A DNA stretch of 64,000 nt from Moorena producens 3L (lineage in GTDB: Bacteria > Cyanobacteriota > Cyanobacteriia > Cyanobacteriales > Coleofasciculaceae): contig NZ_GL890940.1 of assembly GCF_000211815.1 (NCBI RefSeq), forward strand, positions 100,122 to 164,121, in the 5' to 3' direction. Made by a program: the position numbers and the translations under genes. Position 1 is the stretch's first letter, and each line of letters opens with the position of its first letter. The notes beneath the pieces are model-generated. The model did no database searches. It was not told the origin of the DNA and was given only the letters and a program-made list of their open reading frames with translations. Shown piece after piece: positions 27,459 through 35,359 of this stretch.

Positions 27459-28763
27459 TTAGTTTTTGCTCGGCAAAGGTTGGTCAGGAATGCTATCGGG
27501 CAATTCCTCTTCCAGTAATCTGAGGCGAGGATACTGATAAGCCGCAATGGTTCCAACAACTACTACTAAACCGATAACAATGTCTAGAAGACCAATTCCA
27601 CGACCTTGGCCAACGCCAATTATTTTTCCTAGATTTCCTGCTAAAATACTATCAGGAGCCATCAGAGGTTCAAAAATCAGATCGTCTAGAGGGCCAGCGA
27701 TCCCATAACCAAGGGTTAAACCCACAGTAGCAATGGGATCTTTCAAACCAAAAACCCTTCCCTGTATCTCTGGAGGTACTTTCTTTTGAAACATGACTTG
27801 CACTAAACCGCTAATAACCGGATATATAGCTAACAAACAAAAGTCAGAAACCGTGAATAGAGACAGGGAAGGGCGTAAACCTGCCAAAAATATGAAAAGA
27901 CCTGCTAGGAGGGTAAAGCCAAATATAGTTTTGATGTAATGCTCCTGAGCTTTCCAGATACTCATCATCAGGCTACCTAATACTATTCCAGAACTGCCAA
28001 TGGATAAAACAATCCCAAGACCAGTAGGGGAGGTGAGAGATAAAACTAGGGGAGTAGTAAGGACATTAAATATTCCTGTAAATAAGTTATTGCTAGCAAA
28101 TAAAATTAATAATGCTAGCAATCCAGGTTTGGTAGTTAGAAAATTCCAGCCAAAGATAACCTCCTTCCAAAAAGATTTGTTCCCTGTCTGTTCATCTAGA
28201 TTATTTAATTCCTGAAATGTAACTACCATCAAGGGAACAATGGCACAAAATAAAGTCGCAAAGTCAATGACAATGATGCCTGGGATGTGAACAATGGGCA
28301 GCAATATACCTGCTAAAACTGGTGCAATCAGTTTAGATACACCCCGCCCCAAACTGGTTAAGCCACTGGCACGAGGTAGGTTTTCTTTTGGTACTAGCAG
28401 AGTAGTGGCAGCAGCATAAGCATTAGCCTGAAAAGTGCTGAAGCAAGAACTAAGAGCTTCGATGATGTACAAGTGCCAAATTTCTAGGTTTCCTGTGATG
28501 AATAACCAAGCTATGCTTAAGGTGCAAAGACCAGCACAAAAATCAGCGATAATCATCGTCCAGCGACGGCTCCAGCGGTCTACAAATCCCCCTGCGATTG
28601 GGGAAATGAGTAGACTAGGCAAGCTACCACACAAAACCAGTAAGCCGAACTGGGTAACTGAGCCGGTTTCTTGAAACAACCAGACATTGAAGGCAAACTG
28701 AGTTAAGCGAGAACCTACTAGGGAGAGAAATTGTCCAATCCAGATGATCAGAAAAATTATCAT
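27459..28763 (-). CDS. MFS transporter (macrolide-efflux-like)
   Basis: A 434-residue major-facilitator protein with about 12 membrane segments. It begins FLIIWIGQFLSLVGSRLTQFAF, the usual start of the DHA3/MFS_3 group, followed by the loop motif GGFVDRWSRRWTMI near residue 58-71. It probably exports a small molecule by proton exchange. It faces convergently toward the MBOAT gene; it may protect against or export a product of the neighbouring island, but that is inference. Confidence 0.85.
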   Translation of the reverse strand: MIIFLIIWIGQFLSLVGSRLTQFAFNVWLFQETGSVTQFGLLVLCGSLPSLLISPIAGGFVDRWSRRWTMIIADFCAGLCTLSIAWLFITGNLEIWHLYIIEALSSCFSTFQANAYAAATTLLVPKENLPRASGLTSLGRGVSKLIAPVLAGILLPIVHIPGIIVIDFATLFCAIVPLMVVTFQELNNLDEQTGNKSFWKEVIFGWNFLTTKPGLLALLILFASNNLFTGIFNVLTTPLVLSLTSPTGLGIVLSIGSSGIVLGSLMMSIWKAQEHYIKTIFGFTLLAGLFIFLAGLRPSLSLFTVSDFCLLAIYPVISGLVQVMFQKKVPPEIQGRVFGLKDPIATVGLTLGYGIAGPLDDLIFEPLMAPDSILAGNLGKIIGVGQGRGIGLLDIVIGLVVVVGTIAAYQYPRLRLLEEELPDSIPDQPLPSKN

Positions 28764-28800
28764 CTAGTTATACACCATTGTCATCTTTTGTGTAACAAAA

Positions 28801-29494
28801 CGTAAGCATTCAGCCGTCAGCCGTCAGCCGTCAGCTTATTTGGCGTTGCTGATTCTGGGTATGGTTTAGCCCCCCTAGGGCGTGTTTTCAAACTCGGAGA
28901 TCCCCTAAGTCCCCTTAAAAGGGGGACTTTGAGTATGGCTCCCCCCTTTTTAAGGGGGGCTGGGGGGGATCTAAATCTTGCGGAAAACTTTGAAAACACG
29001 CCCTAGCCCCAGGGCTAATTCATTGTGATCAGAGAAAATTAGGGCAGCCAGAAACTCGCGTAAACTATCAAAGTGAGCTCAATATGGAACTGTCCTACTT
29101 TTCCGATCAAGATCTTTCAATCATGCTGTCATACCAAATCCGTTTGTCACAACCCCTTTATAAAAATCGACCAAATCTTTGTATGCCAGGAATCTATGGT
29201 TATGCGGATCAGGGGGGTTAGGTAACAGGATTTGGGAAATGTCGTTGTCAGTCAATGGTTGGTGAGCACTCAATCGCTAAAAACCTGCACCGGTTCTAGG
29301 GAGCGAACCTATAAGTCATAGCTTATAACGACTGATGCCCGATGCTGAATTTATTATTATTTTTGATTTAGGGAAGCCGATGGAACCAGACTCTGAAGAC
29401 TCTTAGGGATTTGGGTGATTCGTGATTCCATAGCGCTGCACCCAAGTAAGAATTAAGCTATCAGCAGACAGCTGATAGCTTAATTCTTACTAAT
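28801..29494. other. Gap with MITE copy 2; no gene
   Basis: A GTAAGCATTCAGC end followed by CGTCAGC heptamers lies at 28801-28833, then a GGCGTTGCTGATTC motif (also seen at 53619), then the MITE at 28878-29003. From 29010 to 29445 I see unique sequence with no open frame or known motif. A small inverted pair (AGCTATCAGCAGACAGCTGATAGCT region) lies at about 29456-29482. Confidence 0.5.
28878..29003. mobile_element. GGGCGTGTTTT-ended MITE (copy 2), flanked by TA
   Basis: Same family as 6513-6640 in opposite orientation: inverted ends GGGCGTGTTTTCAAA, flanked by TA on both sides, with shared interior (ATCCCC, GGGGGACTTTGAGTATGGCT). The two copies allow the element limits to be set. Confidence 0.85.
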
Positions 29495-30043
29495 TTACGA
29501 CAAAAATTTCAAGCCTAAAAACAAAGCAGCAATTGTTCCAGAAACACAAATTTCTCCTTGTTCAATTTTTTTCATAACCTCGTCTACAGGTACCAAAAAA
29601 ATTTCAACCTCTTCGGTAATATCTAGATTTTGAGTACCCGATGGTTGAGCTTCTTGCGCCATAATTAAATTAATTTTATTGGTATCTTTTACCGGATTAT
29701 CATATAAAGTTGCTAAGGAAACCATATGCTCGGAAACATAACCAGTCTCTTCTTCTAATTCCCTAGCAGCTGCTTTTATACTATCTTCTTCCATTGAGTT
29801 GAAACCACCCCCAGGGAGTTCCAATAAAATTTCTCCCACTCCATGGCGATATTGACGGACAAAAACAACATTGCGATCGCATGTAATTGCCATGATCAGC
29901 ACAATATCCGGTCTAACATTAATGAAGTAGTCATCAACAACTTGACCACTGGGTAATTCCACTTCATCTTGCCTGACTCGACACCATTGGTTGTCAAAAA
30001 CCAACTTTGATTTAAGGGTTTTCCATGGCTTTATTGAAATCAT
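29495..30043 (-). CDS. Nudix hydrolase (ADP-ribose pyrophosphatase-like)
   Basis: A 182-residue hydrolase. The Nudix box is complete: G-x5-E-x7-REL-EEETG (GFNSMEEDSI...REL near residues 76-98). The N-terminus (FDNQWCRVRQDEVELPSG) and the YRHGVGEILLELPGGG strand match the ADP-sugar pyrophosphatase group, which cleaves ADP-ribose and similar nucleotide sugars in the cytosol with Mg2+. It is a lone gene with no operon partners. Confidence 0.85.
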   Translation of the reverse strand: MISIKPWKTLKSKLVFDNQWCRVRQDEVELPSGQVVDDYFINVRPDIVLIMAITCDRNVVFVRQYRHGVGEILLELPGGGFNSMEEDSIKAAARELEEETGYVSEHMVSLATLYDNPVKDTNKINLIMAQEAQPSGTQNLDITEEVEIFLVPVDEVMKKIEQGEICVSGTIAALFLGLKFLS

Positions 30044-30109
30044 TAAATTACTGAATAATTACAAAACTATAAGTTAAAGTATGAAGGATAAAGGTTTAAG
30101 GTTACCGGT

Positions 30110-30460
30110 TGATTTAGAGGTTTAAGGTTACAGGTTGAAGGTTGAAGGTTGAAGGTTACAGGTTGAAGGTTACAGGTTGTAGGTTGTAGGTTATAGGTTA
30201 CACCTTATAGGCGGCAGATGATCGGGCACACCTATTCCTCACCATCGTCCTAGTAGAGTATAACCTTGGCCAATAGGCCACGCTACGCGAACAAGCTACC
30301 CTACAAGGGAAGCCTCAGGCGAACAACCAAATAACTTTCAAACCTACCCTACGGGAACGCCAAAGGCGAACAACCAACTAACCTTCAACCTTCAACCAAC
30401 TAACCTTCAACCTTCAACCAAATAATCTTGGCCTTTGGCCACGCTACGCGAACAACCTTC
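30110..30460. repeat. AGGTTGA-type heptamers plus GGCGAACAACC modules
   Basis: The left half has AGGTTGA/AGGTTAC/AGGTTGT units. The right half has complementary-sense CCTTCAACC units. Between and within are modules reading ACGGGAACGCCAAAGGCGAA and, at 30429-30452, a 24-nt module with arms TGGCC/GGCCA. The same set of units makes up the insertion inside the cimA gene (44640-45060). No gene. Confidence 0.85.
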
Positions 30461-30487
30461 AACCAAATAACCATTACTAAATAAACA

Positions 30488-31603
30488 ATGCGTATTGGCG
30501 TTGAAACCTTCACGGTACATAAGCGGTTCCCTTTAACCATCAGTCGTGGCACCACGTCTGAAACCACCAATGTCTGGGTCAGGATAGAACAGGAGGGTAT
30601 TGAAGCGTGGGGCGAAGGGTCTCCGTTTTCCCTAGGAAAGGCAACTAGCCTCAGCAGTAGCTCGTCAGATCCAGGCACAGAGGGTTTCCTGCCCCCTACA
30701 CCCCATAAGCAAACCACTGAGATTCTGCTAGAAGCTCTAGAGGTGGTTATCCCGATGCTGGAGGCATTTAGTCCTTGGGAACACCAACAAATTGAACGGG
30801 TCTTGGAGGAGGTACAGGTGCCATCAGCGGCTTGGGCGTCCATTGATTTGGCAATACATGACTGGCTAGGGAAGCGGGTGGGATTGCCCCTCTGGCGGCT
30901 GTGGGGATTGAACCGCCGCCGAATTGTGCCAATTTCCTCTACGGTAGGCATTAGTGACCCAGACAAGGCCAGGCAACGGGTCCAGGACTGGATTCCCATT
31001 ACTGGTGCTCATGTACTCAAAATTAAATTAGGTTCCCCGGATGGGATTGCTGCTGATCAACAGATGCTACTGGCCATCCGAGATGAAGCACCAGAAGCCG
31101 AGTTGAGTGTAGATGCCAATGGAGGTTGGAGTTTGGAGGAAGGGATAGAGATGTGTAACTGGCTGGCGAGTCAGGGCGTCAGGCATGTGGAACAACCCCT
31201 CGCTCCTGGAAAAGAGGTTGATTTACCCCAGTTGTATAAGCAATCCCCTTTACCAATTTTTGTGGATGAAAGTTGCAAGACTAGCCAAGATATTCCGCCG
31301 TTGGCAAACTGTGTCCATGGTATTAACATCAAACTAATGAAATCCGGTGGTTTAACTGAGGCAATACGGATGGTGCATACCGCAAAAGCTTGTGGGTTGC
31401 AGGTGATGTTTGGTTGCTATTCTGACAGTACTCTGGCCAATACAGCAGCTTCTCATCTCTCACCACTGGCAGATTATCTAGATTTAGACAGCCACTTAAA
31501 CCTAGTAGATGACCCCTTCTTAGGGGCAACCCTACAAAATGGGCATTTGATACCGAATAATTTACCAGGACTGGGGGTGAAACGCCGTGAATTTAACCAC
31601 TAA
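30488..31603 (+). CDS. Enolase-superfamily epimerase (DgcA / dipeptide epimerase-like)
   Basis: A 371-residue muconate-lactonizing-enzyme-like protein. The catalytic KxK is in HVLKIKLGSPDG near residue 178; metal ligands are in SVDANGGW, HVEQPL and FVDESC; the second-half Lys is in NIKLMKSGG. These fit L-Ala-D/L-Glu epimerases and the related N-acyl-D-glutamate racemase DgcA. It overlaps the downstream DUF1611 gene by 17 nt, and the DgcN-DgcA pairing is known to act in D-glutamate turnover; that pairing makes DgcA the better guess. Cytoplasmic, Mg2+-dependent. Confidence 0.8.
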   Translation: MRIGVETFTVHKRFPLTISRGTTSETTNVWVRIEQEGIEAWGEGSPFSLGKATSLSSSSSDPGTEGFLPPTPHKQTTEILLEALEVVIPMLEAFSPWEHQQIERVLEEVQVPSAAWASIDLAIHDWLGKRVGLPLWRLWGLNRRRIVPISSTVGISDPDKARQRVQDWIPITGAHVLKIKLGSPDGIAADQQMLLAIRDEAPEAELSVDANGGWSLEEGIEMCNWLASQGVRHVEQPLAPGKEVDLPQLYKQSPLPIFVDESCKTSQDIPPLANCVHGINIKLMKSGGLTEAIRMVHTAKACGLQVMFGCYSDSTLANTAASHLSPLADYLDLDSHLNLVDDPFLGATLQNGHLIPNNLPGLGVKRREFNH

Positions 31604-32645
31604 TCGGCGTATTGCGATTCTACTCCATGAAGGGTTTCTTGGTTCAAAAGGCAAAACCGGACTGACTCTGTTACGGTATTGCCCAACGGAGATTGTGGTA
31701 GTGATTGACCACCAGTGTGCTGGGGAATCTTTGTCTAAATTAACTGGAATTAAGGTTAATGTCCCGATTGTAGATTCTGTGTCTGCTGCCCTAGCTTATC
31801 AACCGGATATCCTAGCCATTGGTATTGCGCCATCTGGGGGAGCATTACCAGAGCCTTGGTGGCAGGAGGTGAAAGTAGGGGTTGGAGCAGGGTTATCGAT
31901 TATCAATGGTTTGCATACTCCCATGGCATCTGACCCAGAGTTACAGAAATTACTGCAAGACGGTCAGGTAATTTGGGATATTCGTCGGGAACCGAAGGGA
32001 TTAGGCATAGCAAGTGCTCAAGCGCGATCGCTACCTTGTCAGCGCATCTTGACAGTAGGTACAGATATGGCAGTGGGCAAAATGTCAGCAGCTCTAGAGT
32101 TATATCTGTGCGCCCAACGTCAGGGCATATCATCGAAGTTCCTAGCAACTGGTCAAGCTGGCATTATGATTTCTGGGGATGGCATTCCCTTGGATGGGAT
32201 TCGGGTAGACTTTGCGGCTGGTGCTGTGGAACAAATGGTATTGCGCTATGGTAATGACCACGACTTATTGATCGTAGAAGGGCAAGGTTCTCTGTTGCAT
32301 CCTGGTTCTACAGCTACTCTACCGCTAATTCGAGGAACTCAGCCGACGGGATTACTATTGGTGCATCGAGCCGGACAGAAGTCTGTTCGTAATCATGACC
32401 ATGTGTCGATTCCCCCATTAACCAAGGTGATTGAGCTTTACGAGACCGTTGCTAGTGCTGGTGGGGCATTTGGTCAGGTCAAGGTGATTGCGATCGCACT
32501 TAATACTGGCCACTTGGATGATCAAGCTGCCCGGTCGGCAATTGAACAGGTACAAACAGAGACTGGCCTACCTTGTACCGATGCCGTGCGATTTGGAGCA
32601 GATGTATTGTTGAAAGCAGCAATTGGTGATAATGAGTCGGGTTAA
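31587..32645 (+). CDS. DUF1611 protein (DgcN-like N-acetyltransferase)
   Basis: A 352-residue protein of the DUF1611 family. A P-loop-like strand VGTDMAVGKMSAALEL is near residue 155, and the C-terminal domain has LIVEGQGSLLHPG near 225. DUF1611 members were assigned as DgcN, which acetylates D-glutamate so DgcA can racemise it. GTG 31587 is the start because it overlaps the end of the epimerase gene, a sign of translational coupling. Function is inferred from family and neighbour. Confidence 0.78.
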   Translation: MNLTTNRRIAILLHEGFLGSKGKTGLTLLRYCPTEIVVVIDHQCAGESLSKLTGIKVNVPIVDSVSAALAYQPDILAIGIAPSGGALPEPWWQEVKVGVGAGLSIINGLHTPMASDPELQKLLQDGQVIWDIRREPKGLGIASAQARSLPCQRILTVGTDMAVGKMSAALELYLCAQRQGISSKFLATGQAGIMISGDGIPLDGIRVDFAAGAVEQMVLRYGNDHDLLIVEGQGSLLHPGSTATLPLIRGTQPTGLLLVHRAGQKSVRNHDHVSIPPLTKVIELYETVASAGGAFGQVKVIAIALNTGHLDDQAARSAIEQVQTETGLPCTDAVRFGADVLLKAAIGDNESG

Positions 32646-32834
32646 GACAAAACTATCCTGTACCTCGTCAGTATGATAAACGCTATAAAAATGTTTCCCA
32701 GCTTCCCAGCTCCCCATCTCCGGATTAATCTTGGCGTACCTGGCATACTGAAAGAAGGGGGCAAGTAGCAACTACTCCCAGGAAATCTTGACCCAGCAAA
32801 TTCTAAACGTTAATTCAAACGTTAATTCAATCCA

Positions 32835-33341
32835 ATGAAACGTGAATCCAACAGTTCTAATGGGATACCTGAACTTAATTACACAACCTTAGCGATTCTT
32901 GGTGGGGTTTTTGTCTTGGGACTTGGAGTTGGTATTGCTTTTAGCTCTGGTGCCACTCTCAACCCAGAAAATGTTGCCTCTCGTGAAGTGATTGACCGCA
33001 GCGCACCCAACCCAGAGCTTTGTATTCAGTATGGTGCCAGTGCGATGGTGACAGATATGCAAGTTTTCGTGACTCTCAATCCCTTTAATGTGTATGTGAC
33101 TCAGCCCAAGATGCGACCTGGGTGTGTTTTACGTCGGAATAACTGGTCAATTCTAGAACAGAGGAGGCTGATCTCATCGGAACAGGTACGGGAATGCAAA
33201 AACAGGATGAATACTTTTGGTTTCACTGGTGTGCTTGAAGGTTCACCGGAAATCCGCTGTATCTATCAAAACGATGCAACCGGTAACTTGTTCCTCAACC
33301 AAGGTGGTGCCACCGGACCACGGGAAACCGATCAGTTTTAA
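32835..33341 (+). CDS. DUF3172 membrane-anchored protein
   Basis: A 168-residue protein conserved in cyanobacteria. One membrane segment (TLAILGGVFVLGLGVGIAF) is near residues 21-40. The exported or lumenal part has conserved-looking PELCIQYGASAMVTD, three Cys residues and RPGCVLRRNNWSILEQ. Function unknown. ATG 32835 follows the gap after the DgcN-like gene; whether they share a transcript is unclear. Confidence 0.72.
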   Translation: MKRESNSSNGIPELNYTTLAILGGVFVLGLGVGIAFSSGATLNPENVASREVIDRSAPNPELCIQYGASAMVTDMQVFVTLNPFNVYVTQPKMRPGCVLRRNNWSILEQRRLISSEQVRECKNRMNTFGFTGVLEGSPEIRCIYQNDATGNLFLNQGGATGPRETDQF

Positions 33342-34156
33342 AGGTTGAACAAGATGAGTGACGCATTCCCCCACCACGAGAACGCAGGTGGGGGTCAAGG
33401 AACTGCCTATTGTGTTATAGTTAATTTAGCTTGAGCGGTACGGCAAAGGACAGAACAAGATTCTGAGCAACCTAGAGGCACGAGGTGTAAATCCTTTGTA
33501 GTCGGTTTATATACGTCAGACTCTAGGTAAAAGTTTATAATACAAGCCCCATAGCGGAAGCGATGCAGCGCGGTCTTGGGGAGCCAGTGCGGTCTTCGGG
33601 GTTTCCCCCATGAGCAACTGGCGTGGTTTCCCCCACTCGCTATTGCATCAAGACAACGACTTGGGGGAATAGTAAGCGCAAAAGTTCTGGCAACAGGCGC
33701 GAGAATGCCGCCTGTCGCGAGGGATAAAACCTTGTAATTAAGACGGACACCCCCACCACGAGAACGCAGGTGGGGGAAGCATTCATGGGTGTTTGGTTGT
33801 TTGCCCTTGGGTGCATCAGTTGTTAAGCTTTTGCTACCACAGAAGCTAACATAAATTGCTTCGACTTGATGGAGATAGGGGAAGCGAGAGATAGTAAACG
33901 CGATGTTCCTTTGGAACCGCTTCGCGAACGCATCCCAATCAATCTCAGGACAATCGAAGTAATAATCCCCTACCATGGGGATAGCGATCGCAAGGGGAGA
34001 AAGCTCAGGGGATGACGGCTCACAGGGGTTAGGGGACCGGTCCCCATTACCGATTAGCCATTACCGATTAGCCATTACCCATTACCGATTAGCCATTACC
34101 CATTACCTATTACCTATTACCTATTACCTATCTCCAAAGTAAAAAACCTACCCTTG
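33342..34156. repeat. Repeat-filled gap with paired hairpins
   Basis: Two identical hairpins (CCCCCACC, loop ACGAGAACGCA, GGTGGGGG) lie at 33368-33394 and 33750-33776. Between them are units with TTTCCCCCA and ATCAAGACA like those upstream of tnpB. At 33905-33928 a 24-nt module (arms GTTCC/GGAAC, tail CGCTTCGCGAA) splits a HIP1 octamer: GCGAT on the left, CGC on the right. Positions 34034-34135 are CATTACC/ATTACCG/CTATTAC heptamers. I find no credible gene. Confidence 0.7.
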
Positions 34157-34324
34157 TCAGGGGGTGTGGGTTCCCTGTTTCAGAGCATCTAGAGCAGTTT
34201 TTAATCCCGGTTCCGGTTGATGAAATGTCAGCTTACGGCTTGAAGATTGGATCACAATATTTCCCTCAACAGGGGTGAGGGTAATTTCGGGTTTAAGGGA
34301 AACAGTTAAGGATGAGAAATTCAT
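34157..34324 (-). pseudogene. N-terminal fragment resembling SagB/ThcOx-type oxidase
   Basis: A 55-codon minus-strand frame from ATG 34324 to TGA 34157. Its pattern (SLTVSLKPEITLTPVEG, IVIQSSSRKLTF, then EPGLKTALDALKQG) resembles the N-terminal domain of SagB/ThcOx-family azoline dehydrogenases of RiPP pathways. The flavin domain is absent: the frame runs into repeats and stops. Identification is by pattern memory and is uncertain. Confidence 0.4.
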
Positions 34325-34403
34325 TAGTAAGGCTGCATTTAACCTTAACCCAAGCTGACAACAGATAACGAGAATAATTGTTGCGCGTTAGCAACACCCT
34401 ATG

Positions 34404-34496
34404 TTAAATTTCATCGGGATTAATGCCCAGCTGTCGTAACCGTTCTGGGAGTTGTTCAGCTCGTTGGTGTTCGAGTTGAGCTTTTTCTTGTATTTC
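34404..34496 (-). pseudogene. C-terminal remnant of an Uma2-family gene
   Basis: Reads EIQEKAQLEHQRAEQLPERL then RQLGINPDEI and a stop, matching the coiled-coil tail of Uma2 proteins such as the one ending at 41383 (RAEQLAAQLRAAGIEPEG). A stop lies just upstream and the nuclease domain is gone. Confidence 0.6.
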
Positions 34497-35359
34497 CTAG
34501 GTTGCAAAAGCAAGTTCTGATCACAGGCAGCAATCAGTCCAACTTTTGATGCACTGAGGAAACAGATCACAAAACATGATCATGTGCAATTTACGGATAT
34601 CACCTATTTAAAATTGTTAAATTTCCGCTGAAATTTCAGTAATTATATCGAGGCCACAGCAGCTTAAATCAGGAAATCCTAGATTAGGTCAATAACAAGA
34701 GTTTAACTAGATGAGTTAAAACCAGCGGAAAATCAGGGTGCGATCGCTTAGCTGAATAAATTACACTAATTAAATAAAAAGCTATAGCACTACCCATTAA
34801 GATGTTTGACATTCCATAACTCCGAAACGTAAGTAATCGCTTACTTTTAGGTGCGACCCGTGGCGAATTTAATTCGCCGAACGCGCCCCGCGTCTCCTAC
34901 GGAGAACGGAAAGCGCACCTTTGACTTCTGACCCAAGAACCTTGCTGACTTGCGCGTAGCGCTATATGTTCTCACTCGGGAGATTGACTGACTAACTATG
35001 GCGGGTTTTCACTTGGCCTTTAGCACAATCAAGTTTAGGGGCACACACCGTGCGCCCTTAAACTTGATTGGTGTTTCAGTTGATTTGTATTTAACTCCCT
35101 ATCGTCTGAGAGGTTGTCTGAGAAGTCTCATTTGCTACATCCAAGCCCCCGTTGGTCCCCCAATTCTGGGGGACTTTTAGAAGCAAATTGACTCTTGTTC
35201 CCCCCAAGCGAGGGATTGCTCGCTTGGGGGGTCAGGGGGGCAAAATTCAGTATCAAAAAACTTGGGAGATATCCTCTGAGTAATCTCTCTATACCCGATT
35301 TGTTCTTAAAAACGTGTTTAGCTTAATTTCCCGATTCCAATTATTCATCCCGGCCAGTC
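34497..35359. repeat. Gap with palindromes and a family B MITE
   Basis: Contents: unique AT-rich sequence to about 34830; a GGTGCG-ended palindromic repeat at 34850-34919; an imperfect hairpin at 35027-35069 (arms AATCAAGTTTAGGG and its near complement); and a family B MITE at 35109-35277 (ends AGAGGTTGTCT and AGATATCCTCT), carrying a GAGCGAGGGATTGCTCGC hairpin. The rest is the upstream region of the 1598-residue protein. No gene recognised. Confidence 0.65.

Noticed and set aside
33407..33976. Minus-strand frame of 189 codons
   Set aside because: It runs through hairpins, heptamer-type units and a 24-nt module; composition is not protein-like and no motif is present. A decayed gene at its N-terminal 60 codons cannot be excluded.
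34998..35180. Frame of 60 codons upstream of the large surface protein
   Set aside because: It crosses a hairpin and a MITE end; no protein features.
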